Below, piece by piece: positions 20,671 through 31,931 of a stretch of 64,000 nucleotides of DNA. The notes under the pieces are model-generated. The model saw only the letters and a program-made list of their open reading frames with translations, did no database searches and was not told the origin of the DNA. This DNA comes from Riptortus pedestris. Its lineage: Eukaryota; Arthropoda; Insecta; Hemiptera; Alydidae. The position numbers were made by a program, and so were the translations under genes. The first letter of the stretch is position 1, and each line of letters opens with the position of its first letter. The stretch lies in NCBI GenBank assembly GCA_019009955.1, contig CM032231.1, positions 39,837,501-39,901,500 on the forward strand. Reading direction: 5' to 3'.

Positions 20671-21303
20671 GGTGTCAATAATTGATTATTGAAGTTGACA
20701 ATAACTGGTTTACCCAAATCCAATTATTGACACTTCTGTAAACCTATTATTGACACCCCATGTCAACAATTGGATCCTTTTGATATTTAAAAAAAGTAAA
20801 AACACCATTCTCTTACATATGGAAAAATAAACTTAATTAACTTATAAACAAAAACTTTATAAAATACCCAATTATTGACAGCATGTGTCAATAATTGGAC
20901 AATCAGGTTATATTGAAGTTCCAATTATTGACACCACTAATAACTTTTGTCGTAACGTAAATAATCACTTAAAAATGGTATCCATATAATCTATAATTAA
21001 AATAAGAATATATGGAAAAGAATTGATGTTCATAAATATAATAGGATTAATAAAATAGACAAAATTGCAACTTACCTTCCTTAGCAAAATCGTCAAGGTT
21101 TTCGCGACTGTGAGGAAACAATAACAACTATGCTTTTCCCGCGCATTGTGCCATCCACTGCAGACTTGATCTACTCCGTAATCAAAGACTGAATATATTA
21201 CTTTTAAATAGGCGCCAAGTTTGAAATCCTCAGAGATTCCAAACTCTTATTTTATTTACTTGAAGTTTGAAGTGTCAATAATTGGTCGCATATCAATAAT
21301 TGG
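20671..21303 (+). repeat. 13-bp motif array, right side
   Basis: About ten copies of TGTCAATAATTGG or its complement: 20673-20685, 20695-20708, 20720-20732, 20743-20755, 20761-20773, 20868-20880, 20886-20898, 20921-20933, 21273-21285 and 21291-21303. Three neighbouring pairs are separated by exactly 5 bp (20743-20773 and 20868-20898 as inverted pairs, 21273-21303 as a direct pair). They lie upstream of the transposase start. Confidence 0.85.
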
Positions 21304-21306
21304 TGC

Positions 21307-22360
21307 CTTTACCCTAATATTTTTCATAAAATGAGATAATTTGTTGACTAACTATAAAATAGAAATATTAAATGCATTAACTGCAACATGCTTTCGATAT
21401 ATATAATAAAGAGGCTCTTCGTGCTATGCCAATTTCTTTTAGTACCTGATCAAATTTGGTCCCATCATGAAGTTGAAATGGAGTCTTTTTTGAGATGCTC
21501 TAGGTATTCGAGAGTAAAGTTGCTAACATATTCTGATCTCACGTAACTCTACACTGATCATTCTAAATTTACTGTTTCAGGCGAATTGTAGTAGGGATAG
21601 TACTGAATTAATGGCTGGTGCATTTCATGAGTTTGGCTTACATTGTTGAGAATAATTATTTGGAGTAGTTATTACTGACATCTGTAGTATAGAGATTTAA
21701 TAATAGCTGATATTACACAGTCCAGGGACTTCCAATAAAGAAATATACAACGAATTTTTTTCCCCCCCCTTAGGGCTTTGTCTATTTAGCCATATACTTT
21801 TTTGATTACTAAACTAGAACCTTCAGATAAGTGCTTAAAAGGCTACTAAACCACCAAGACACACTTTTAGTGTTTCACAAGTTTGCTAATGGGGAAAGTT
21901 TTTAAATTGTAAGGATCCGAGGCTTTTTACATTGGATTGTAAATAATTGATGTGCCAAATACACTGTTATATTACTGTACCATTTTTTGATTGTCTTCTC
22001 TGTATTAAAATACTAAAACCTAATACAGCTGAAAAAAGTTAATATCATTATTAAATATTTTAATCTTCCACGTAAATTTTCAAAATAATTCTTGATTTTG
22101 TACTAATTAATAGTGCAATTGTTTCTAATCACCAAAAAAAAAAAAGAAAAGAAAAGTAAATTAGTCCAATAAGAACATCTTTTTATTCTATTATGGCATT
22201 TACTATGGAGTGTCTTATGTTTTTGGGACTTATTTTTTTTGCATATTTCCCCCCTATTGCATCCCTATAAGGGGGGTATTTTTTTCTGTGAGTGCCATAC
22301 ATGAACAGTACAAAACACATATTAGCACAAAATTATTTAAAGCAGGAAAATACATATAAA
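21307..22360. other. No gene seen
   Basis: AT-rich sequence with A-, T- and C-runs. No supported coding region or repeat family. Confidence 0.4.
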
Positions 22361-22562
22361 AGTCCGTCACGCAGGGGCAGCGTAAACTAAGCAGATTTCC
22401 CACGTGAAGTTTTAGAATGGAGAAATTTCACGAGAGCCGAGCCAGTCAAGGAAATGGCCGAACTAGTTTTTGGCGGGAAAGTAACTCTCGTCCGTTAGGC
22501 GCCCCGATAAAATAAAAATGCAAATATCTCGGTTAATATTCAAGATAGTGAAAAAATGTATA
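22361..22562 (+). mobile_element. HINE-like element, 5' fragment
   Basis: Intact 5' end (AGTCCGTCACGCAGGGG) and GCAGATTTCCCACGTG, then AATATCTCGGTTAATATTC. It is interrupted near 22562 by Helitron sequence. Confidence 0.8.
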
Positions 22563-23169
22563 TAACTGAAGATGAGCACTAATGATTGAACTGAACTTAG
22601 CAAAACTCGGTATGTCAATTAGCATTAATTCTTCCATAATTATAAGCTATATTAAAAATTTTAGGTCCAAAGGGGAGTGGGGATTATAAGAGAGGCTGAA
22701 ATGCGGGAGCGGAAGATGGCGGGAGCCTTACCAGTTTATTGAGTTTACTTATTTCCCCTCTGGCATTGCTGAAAGTGATTTCCAGTGAAATTCACTATTA
22801 CAAATATAATCTTACGTGCAAAACTTAGCCTAAACTATTTGAGCTCGGGTTGGCTTTTGAAAGAAAATATGTTCATTATAGATGATATTTAATTGTAATA
22901 AATGCTACCCATGATTATGGTTTGAATTATTGAAAAACGGTGAGTCATAAAGTGTAGAAGGATAAATTAGGAACACATTTTCATTTATCCTTCAAAACTA
23001 AAATTTCTATTCTATTAATCCCCAAAAGTTACCCTTCAGGGTTGGCTATTTCAGAAAATCATTACGTCGTGGAGGGCAGTGTAATTGTACACATTGAAGT
23101 CTTACTATCAAAATACCATCATTAGTCAGTCAACAATAATTTCCCGGGCATCGCCGGGTACCTTAGCTA

Positions 23170-23170
<1 letters not shown>
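22563..23170 (+). mobile_element. Helitron 3' fragment
   Basis: Contains the Helitron leader-type unit (TTAGCATTAATTCTTCC, GGGGAGTGGGGATTATAAG) and ends with CCCGGGCATCGCCGGG, then TACCTTAGCTAG at 23170, the same 3' end as the large Helitron. It is followed by (TA)n. Confidence 0.75.
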
Positions 23171-23226
<56 letters not shown>

Positions 23227-23240
23227 TTTTATGCATATAA
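23171..23240. repeat. (TA)n microsatellite
   Basis: TA tract between two Helitron insertions, probably the internal tract of the host HINE-like element. Confidence 0.8.
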
Positions 23241-23241
23241 T

Positions 23242-23850
23242 TCTACTGTACGTGTGTATGTCACTGAACTCCTCCTAAACGGCTGGACCGATTTGAATGA
23301 ATTTTTTTGCATGGGTTTGGGTGACGCCCTGGATGGTTTAGATTCACAAATCAGCCTGGCAGATGAAGCAGGAGTGGGGGTTGTAAGGGATGCCTAAAAT
23401 TAAAAATAGCGATATTTCGTTTCCTATTGTTTTTTTTGGCTAATATCCACAGGGTAAAAGTTGTTTATTTTGTTATTTAGAGTAACTTTTGTTATATTCA
23501 CTTTTGTCATATAACAAAGTATAAACGAGATATACACTAAAAAATTAAAGTGGGAGCTAACAATTGAATAGAACTTAACGAAACTCTATATGTAAATTAG
23601 CATTAATTCTTCCATGATTATAAGCTATATTATTTTTTTTAGTTTCGAACGGGAGTGGGGGTTATAAGGGATGCCTGAATAAAAAATTTGCGATATTTCA
23701 TTTTCTATTTATTTTTAGCCAAACAAGCACATAACAAAAGTTGTTTTTAGTGTTATGAAAAGTAGCTTTTGTTTTAAACATAATATTATTAAATTTAATA
23801 TCCTAATTGCTTGAAATATCATGCAGGACACCGTCTGTCGGGTCCGCTAG
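23242..23850 (+). mobile_element. Non-autonomous Helitron
   Basis: 609 bp. The 5' end is TCTACTGTACGTGTGTATG and the 3' end is ACACCGTCTGTCGGGTCCGCTAG with CTAG at 23847-23850. There is no gene. It carries two copies of the leader unit seen at the start of the window. Flanking DNA on both sides is TA-rich HINE-like sequence. Confidence 0.85.
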
Positions 23851-24300
23851 TATATATATTATTTCTATTACTGTTGCAGCAGTTGGAATTTTAGTTGGAT
23901 TGTTACTAAACTTTTTATATAAGAGTTTCATTCAAAACTATAAATCAAGTTCATTAACGGCTGAAATGGAGTGGGGGGAAATTAGAAAATTTATTTAATC
24001 TCAGTTATTATATGTCAGATCGAAAAATTGTATATAACCAGTCTTTTTGCAAACTTATTTATCTATAAATGTTGGTATATACAGATTTTCTCTACCATGG
24101 ATATTAACCGAGATAATTGGATTTTTTTTTTTTAGCCTTCAGTATCCCCCACTCCTACATGTCACAAAACAATACTCTGTTATATCATGAAACACTTTAT
24201 ACTAAAATTAAATACCAAATATTGTTTTCAAACCTGACCTTTATTGTGAGAGATACATGGAGATTTGTTATGTGATGAAGTCATCCGTTCTTATATCAAA
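23851..24300 (-). mobile_element. HINE-like element, partial
   Basis: Resumes the family interior directly after the Helitron (CTGTTGCAGCAGTTGGAATTT, TTCATTAACGGCTGAAATGG, GATATTAACCGAGATAATTGG) and fades near 24300 without a recognisable 5' end. Confidence 0.65.
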
Positions 24301-25557
24301 GTTGTTTATTTAACCTATACCATACTCAATAATTAACCATTTCATTTAACATGCAAGGTCATAGTCATTAATAACTAGCATCGGACGAGGATTAGGGGAG
24401 GAGGGGTTTAGAGGGAAGGAGTTTAATATTACAAAATCTACATTCTTGTGAGTCACATCAAAAAAGTTTATAGAACCGTTCTTGTTAAACTATTGATGCT
24501 CTACAATTATTGTTCTTTACATTTCTTTGAAGCAAAAATATTAAGGGAGTTATTTTTACTTACTCGTTTTCATTCTTCAGTCCCTACTTCTACTCATCGG
24601 AGTTTTACTAAGAAATAGAAACAGTGAATAGTGTGAATAGTCATACCATAACACGGAAAATATGCTTACTTTTGTATTAGAGTTAGTGTGAAATAGCTTG
24701 CTGGCACACAATTAATAAAACCAATCCTTTATTTCTTAGTTTCTTTTTTGGTCACTATAGTAATTCATAAATTAAGAATGATATAGTATGATAATTGTAA
24801 TATCCACATTTACTTGAATATTATATACATAAGTAATAATGTTTTACTATTAGGGTACAGGGTAGGGGCAGGGGGGAATGCCACCACCTTAAGGAACTTT
24901 ACTTATTTCCACAATAAGAAATGCAATTATGAAGTTGGTAAATATTCTTAATTATTATATGACATCTTAAGTACCTTTACAATGTTTTTTGATATTGTAG
25001 CTGTAAAGGGAATCTTCATAAAAATTAATTTGTGAGCCTCTACACTATGGCGGGATTACCATGGGATAATGTAATAGAATGTATGGAGGGTTTGTATTAT
25101 AATATGGAGCATGTATTATAGTGTGCAGGGCTTTGGATTGGAAAGTCTGGATGCGTCTGATGCTCGAAGGTTTTGCTATATCCCACATTTCTATTGCGTA
25201 TGTTTAAGTAGTAACTTGTATATAGTTAGTTTGTTTTCGGTAGACAAGTGAGAACTTCAATTTAGCAGACCGTAAAGTTGTCCGTAAGTTTCTGTCTTTT
25301 AATTATTGTGTGGGATTTCCAAGTAAATCTGGTGTCCAAATGTAGTCCAAGGATGCGTACATAATCGGCTGGTGGTAAAGGAATATTGTTGAAATGAAAA
25401 GGAGGACAGGAACTTCGCCAAAGGGAGAAAGTGATATGGTGAGTCTGTTGAGTATGATGGCTGAAGGCTCAAATTTATCAACAAATGTATTGGCGTGATA
25501 CATTTGAGAAATGTAGAAATAAGTTATTACTAAATTAAAATAAAATGTATTTGTACA
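24301..25557. other. 3' flank of P450 gene, no gene seen
   Basis: AT-rich. A decayed HINE-like block may be present at 24350-24600 (G-rich GGGGAGGAGGGGTTTAGAGG followed by weak similarity). No canonical AATAAA was identified close after the P450 stop codon on the minus strand. Confidence 0.4.
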
Positions 25558-25724
25558 TTAACTTTTATGTAGTGGCATAAATATCACTTTCTTATTTTCA
25601 TCTGCACCATTAAAAGGTAACATGTTACTTTTTTTCTCTTCTACAGTGTCATCTGGAAGTATTTTGAAGTTCAATAGAAGGTATAGCACAGCTGTTTTTA
25701 TGACTAATGATGCATATTTTGACC
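25558..25724 (-). CDS. P450 gene 1, exon 8 (C-terminus)
   Basis: Starts after CACAG; completes the Gly codon after the heme cysteine (residue 434) and encodes SKYASLVIKTAVLYLLLNF, the L-helix and tail, ending at a TAA stop (25558-25560). Confidence 0.88.
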
Positions 25725-26387
25725 CTGTGAAGAGATATAATACTGTTAGATTCAAATAATTAAACACCCTTAAATTAGTTTTAAATAATAATTATAGTTA
25801 TTGTGACAGATTATGAAAGACCTGTGAAAAAATGGTCTATTGGGTTAGAAAGGGAGGTCATAACCAACATCTGGTCTCGCTAAGTTCTAAACAAAATAAA
25901 GTCCGTGCGTTAACTAAGCAGATTTCCCACGTGCCATGTATTTGCATATATCTCAAAACTTAAAAGTCCAATGAGAACAATATTTGGTATTTAAGCTTCA
26001 AATAAAGTGTTTCATAACATAATAGAATATTGAAAATATGAGATGAGTAGGAGTGGGGCTTTACTGAAGACCAAAAACTAAAAAATGCAAATATCTCAGT
26101 AAATAATCAAGATAGTGAAAAAATGTACATAACAACATTTATAGAACATTACATTTTTAATAAGATTGGTTCTATACAATGTTTCGATCCGACGCATAAT
26201 AACGAATATATTAAGAATTTTCGAAATTCTCCCCCTCTAACCCCCCCCTCCCCCTGGTCCGATTTCAGCCATTAACGAACTTGATCTTTCTTTTTACATA
26301 AAACGATTATATATCAAGTTTGGTAACGATAAGACAAAAATGGCGACCGCTAGATATATATATACATATACATATATATAGATATAT

Positions 26388-26445
<58 letters not shown>

Positions 26446-29400
26446 TTTTGAACGGACCTCATTTTCGTCATCTCCTGGGTAGGATCAATAGACATTTGAA
26501 GAAAAATTTTGAAAATCGCGTCATGAGTACAACTACAATAGCTGATTTCCCTTAAGGGAAATCTGCTAAAAGAACAAGAATAGATTGGGATTAAATATTA
26601 GCATATTCAACGAGGAGAATTTTGCAATCAGGAATGGTTCTACTTACTTGCTTAAGGTTTCTTATTATAAAAATTGAAATGAAGTGAGTGCAATGCAAAT
26701 GTGCATTATTTTAAATAAGGTTTCATTAATCTGGCATTAAATGAGAGCCTGCTATTTGGAGGAGAGCCTATATTGATGGTGCATTTTGGACTTCTACAAC
26801 GAAACATGGGTTTAGCATTTTAGCAGATTTCCCTTAACGGAAATCAGTTATTTATTTTGTGTGTAATATATGCAAATACATTCTGTTGACTCCCCCCCCT
26901 TCTTTAGTTCTTGGACTACTAAAATTCGAGTTATTAAAATATAAATTATTTTGATTTACTATAAATTGCAGTACTAGCTATAGTAAATAGTTTGCAATAA
27001 AGTTAATATATTATATTCAGATATATTTCAGTAATTGTTTTTCTTTCCGGTGAAAAATATGTCTATCTATCTGTTCAATCTATCTGTTGGGAGCTTATTA
27101 AAATTAACTGAAAGATTTCTCATTACCGCTTGTATTTAATTGCAGTGGTCTTAAGTGTTACTAGTGGGCAGATTTCTCTATTGTAAAATTTCACATGGGA
27201 AATCTGCTTAGTTTACGCAGCTCCTGTGTGATGGACTTTTAATAGTTAATGGTTTTCCTATTGAAACGTTTACCTAAAAACGCTATAGATTACATGTATA
27301 GATACCATCAGTTGCTCATAAATATAATAAATTAGATATTTTATTTAAGAGTTAAGTAGTTTCATTTCCTTGTTAATTTACCTAAGCACATCCTTGGTCC
27401 ATCGCCAAAAGGTAAAAGAGTTCCCTTCATGAGAGATTCATCTGATGAATATCTTTCAGGGTTGAACTTTTCTGGCTCAGTATAATACTGTGGATCCATA
27501 TGAAGTGCAAAGAATGGGAGAGCTATTTTTGTTCCTTTTTCTACCTTTGCACCATTAATTTCAGTTGTTCTTATGCATGTCCTAAAAGAAACCGGAACTG
27601 GCGAATGTAAACGAAGTGATTCTGGAATAAATACAATATAATAAGAAATTGTTGTTCAAATTAGAGATTATCATTTTTTAAAGTTATTTAGACATTTAAA
27701 AAAATGGAGTGTTATAACACCAAATGATTGAAGTTAAAACATTTGCAATCTTTATATAAAGTTGGATTTTGGAAAATTTAAATATGGAAATAATAAATAT
27801 AATAAAATTAAATTGAAAATAAAATACTATGTATTTTTATGATATATTTATGAGAATACATTATGCAGTGACAATGATGAAAATTATACACCATTATGCT
27901 AACATTTTCTCTGGATAAATGATTATTTGCCATGTTTGCATTAGTGAGATAATTTTTATATAAAAAATAATAAATACCCTGGGGGTAAAATAAAAATAAT
28001 AAATGGCTGATGAAAAATATGTAACACCCCCACAAAAAAAAAAAAAAAATAAATAAAAAAAAATTAAAAAAAATAAATCCTCTGTGGTAAATGAAAAATA
28101 ATGATAAATAACTAGAAATGAAAGAATGGTTAAAACAACTAGGCTCTAGTGAGCTCAGGTAAACGAAGGAAACAGGCAAGTACATGAAGTAAACACATTT
28201 AAACGAAAGAAAAAAAGTCTAATAAAATCCTACCTCTGCACCAATTCCACCGAGACAAAAGGTCTATAAGAATAATGAGAGACAAGAGAGATGAGGGAAC
28301 AGTTTCAGATAGGAATTTGGAATCTCCTGCAATAGACAATTCCAGCCTGTATCATCAAGAGGTCATTTTCTAGCCAGGGTGGACTAAGGATTTTATTTAA
28401 TGAATTCTGTTGTTAAATAAATTCCTATTCGCCCCAGCGGGAATCGAACCTGCCACTCAAGATATACCATGAGAGATTAAGGTCAACGTTTTACCTCATA
28501 TGGCTAACCTGAGACCCCGTAAGTGATTATAGAAAACCCGAATACTGCAGAACATTGATTCATAAATTTAAGTAACGCATTAGGACTGAATAAAACATTA
28601 TTAAACAATGTGTTCTTTACATTTTGCCACTATTTTGACATATAAGTAAATCTCCCTGAAGGCAGTTGTAAAGGATAAAATGGTGAATGTTAAGAATATT
28701 CACTTCCTTAATACTTATACACAAAAAATTCTCAATTATGTATGTATTTTCATGTATTATGAATAGAAGATTTGGCTCTCGGATGTCAGAAGTTAAAAAA
28801 TTGAAAATTCATAAATATAAGTAATATTTTAGGATCATAATAGTTATTCTAAACAGAATTTGTTCCTTATATTTCCTTGACAAAACCACTATTAATGAAG
28901 ATATTGATGAGTATACGCTTCAATGCCGAAGGAAATTCTCCTTGTTGAAAATTCAAATTTCCAAGTAGCCTAAATAAATGAACTCCTATTACCTAGAGGA
29001 ATGGAACTCGATACTTTACTATGTGATATTAAGACTAATGCTTTAACTTACATGACTGACCAAAGAACCAAATTTAATGTGATAAATTTTAAATAGAATA
29101 TACCTCATCCTTAAATCACACCTTTCCGACAGATATTTTCAAGTTTCATTTGGTTCTTCAGTCTCATCCTTATTCCCACAGCTAGCAGGTGTACCACAGG
29201 GGGGTATCCTAAGTCCTTTCTTATTCCTTATCTATTCTGCCGACATCCTACCTCATCCCGAAACTTCCCTTCTCATTATGCAGATGATACTGCAATCTTT
29301 ACATCCAACTCAGACCCAAATATGACATCCGCATCTTTACAAGAACACCCTCTGCTAGAATCCTGGCTGACTCAATGGAGGATCAAGGTTAACAGCAACA

Positions 29401-31874
29401 AATCAAGCCATGTAACATTTTCCCTCCGACGTTCCATTTGCCCTCCAGTTAGGCTCAACAGCTCACTAATTCCTCGAAAATCACAAATTAGGTACCTAGG
29501 GCTCACATTAGACAAACGACTAACTTGGAAATCTCACATCACATTAAAAAGACAAGAACTGAATCGATGGTACAGACTTCTACTAAGACTACTTGACAAC
29601 AGATCTATACTATCACTACAGAACAAACGACTGATTTATACGACAGTACTCAGATCAATATGGACTTGAACTTTGGGATTCCACTAAATCTTCAAATTCC
29701 TACAAAATCCAAATCCTCCAATCTAGAATACTCTGCAAAGTTACAGATTCTCCATTTTATGTATTCTATTTAACTCTCCATAACGACCTCAACATTCCTT
29801 TTGTCCATAGCCTCGCCAAATCCTGATATCAGAAATTCCACTCTCTCCTTCCCGCACATCCTAATCTTTTAGTCAAATCTCATTCTATCCATATTCCAGA
29901 AAATCCAAGATGACGTCTGAAGCGTAAGTGACCAAGAGATCTCCTTGAGTAGTGCTCATTATAACCCAATGTAGTAAAAGCCCCCCATATTCCCTCCAAT
30001 ATGGGCATTGTCTATGGACAACTTCCCAGCTCTAGTGAATAATCAAGCCAATTGTTATATCATTTATATCTTTTACTTGTAATATTTATATATGTCATTG
30101 CAAATAAACGAATAAATATTTAAAACAATATAGAATATATTATATATTAGTTAAATCCTTGCATTTTATTTATATAGATTTAAATTGGCCTCTTGGTTTT
30201 ATTATTATTATTTATTAACGTCCACTTTTTGCAACTTGGGCTAATCGGGACGGGTTATCTACAGGTTACCACCTCTTGGTTTTAGAATTACCATAATTGC
30301 TATTTCTTGAAAATTAATGCTCTTAATTACATTAAAAGCTGACAATTAATTATTTATCCTTATATTTATTCTATCTTTGTATTTATTCCTATTTAGAAAG
30401 TAATATACCTAGCATCGCCATTTGCAATAATGGTAAAGAGTTAATTTTTTCAAAATCAAAGTCTTCCATTTTTTCACCCTGGTTCAAAATTTCTAGTCTT
30501 AATTTCTCTTGAAATTCTAGATTATTTGACAATTCTATGATAAGGAAACACAATCCAGCGGAAGTAGTGAAGAAGGAATCCAGGTATGTGTTGACGCTAT
30601 GACCAGCTATCTCCAAGTCTGTAAAACCTGGAAAAAAAATTAAGGGTAATTTTTATGAGATAAAAATCTCTCGTGCAGGAGTAATGTAATCTAAACAGAT
30701 TCCAATTTTGTTAATCTCATGTTTTTCTCTTAGTGAGAAAAAAAAAACCTTATTTAAGAGCATATATTTATTGGACATTTTTGATCCAATGCATGGAATG
30801 AATATATTTATGATATTGAATTTAGGCTTTCTGTAAACCTAGAGTGGCGAGTTCAGTTCCCATCTGGGCAATAGGAATTTAATTTATGACGAACTCATTA
30901 AATAATAAAATTCCGTCACACAGGAGCTGTGCAAACTATAATATTGTTACGTTTTTATTACCAAAACCAGTAATAAACGTTTTTATTAAGAGTTCTTTTG
31001 GATTGCAAAATTAAATACTGCAAGTTTCACAGTTTTTATCACTGCACAATTTATTTCACATTGTGCAATACACTTGGTAATTATTCTTAATTACTACTCA
31101 CAGTATACACTGATAGCGTCATTGTTCTTCAGATTACACAGTCCAGTAATTCACTCACGGTCACTGAAATTCACAGAAAGATGGCACTGCACTGTCTTAA
31201 ACACGGCACTAAAATGTTACTTAGAGTCACGGCACAACACTGTTCTTCTTATAAAAACACTTTACAGCACTGCACTACGTCGCACTGTAGCACTGATGTG
31301 AACATCAAGACAGGTGAGAATAAAACTGACTCGCTCGCGGCTAGCCGATTCTTTATATAGGTCGTCGACATACATTAAAGGGGAATTGTCTGGTCCCTTC
31401 GACGCTGTGCTGGGCAGGTCTAGTAGAAGCTAGACCTTCTGTCGGCTTCTTTGATCTACATCACACTTTACAAATACGCGACTCTCTCTCTGAAGGATTA
31501 TTCATTTATTTAATTTTCGCAACAATATGTAGATCCAACACTGAAGAACCTATACGTTTGAGGTTAAAATCGGACCAGTAAGGGTTGGAGGAGGGATTAG
31601 GGGGAATTCAGGTAATCTAAATATCTCCAATATCTCTTGTTAAGAGTTTGATAATAAAATGTTATAGAATCATTCTTGCTAAAAATTTAAGTATCAACAG
31701 CCGATGTTCAATAGTTGTCATAACTCAAATATTAAGGGAATTCCTTGCATTTTAGCAGATTTCCCTTGAGGGAAATCAGCTATTCAGGTCGTACTCATGA
31801 CGCGATTTTCGACATTTTTCTTCAATTGTCCATCAATCCTATCCAGGAGATGACAAAATGAGGTCCGTTCAAAA

Positions 31875-31931
<57 letters not shown>

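Larger units (their letters stand above)
17580..21306 (-). mobile_element. pogo/Tigger-type DNA transposon with 13-bp motif arrays
   Basis: Limits are inferred from the outermost copies of a 13-bp motif (CCAATTATTGACA or its complement) at 17583 and 21303. Inside is one intact transposase gene and a second open frame downstream. Clear terminal inverted repeats and the expected TA duplication could not be fixed. The regions around 17580 and 21290 share CAATTATTGAT in opposite orientation. Confidence 0.65.
27622..29100. other. P450 intron 6, mixed repeats
   Basis: AT-rich intron. It contains an A-rich block at 28028-28075 and SINE pieces (separate entries). The 125-residue minus-strand frame at 27808-28185 is hydrophobic low-complexity translation and not credible. 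Confidence 0.5.

Noticed and set aside
27808..28185. Hydrophobic 125-residue minus-strand frame
   Set aside because: Phe/Leu/Tyr-rich because of A-runs in intron DNA; no family resemblance, no splice context.
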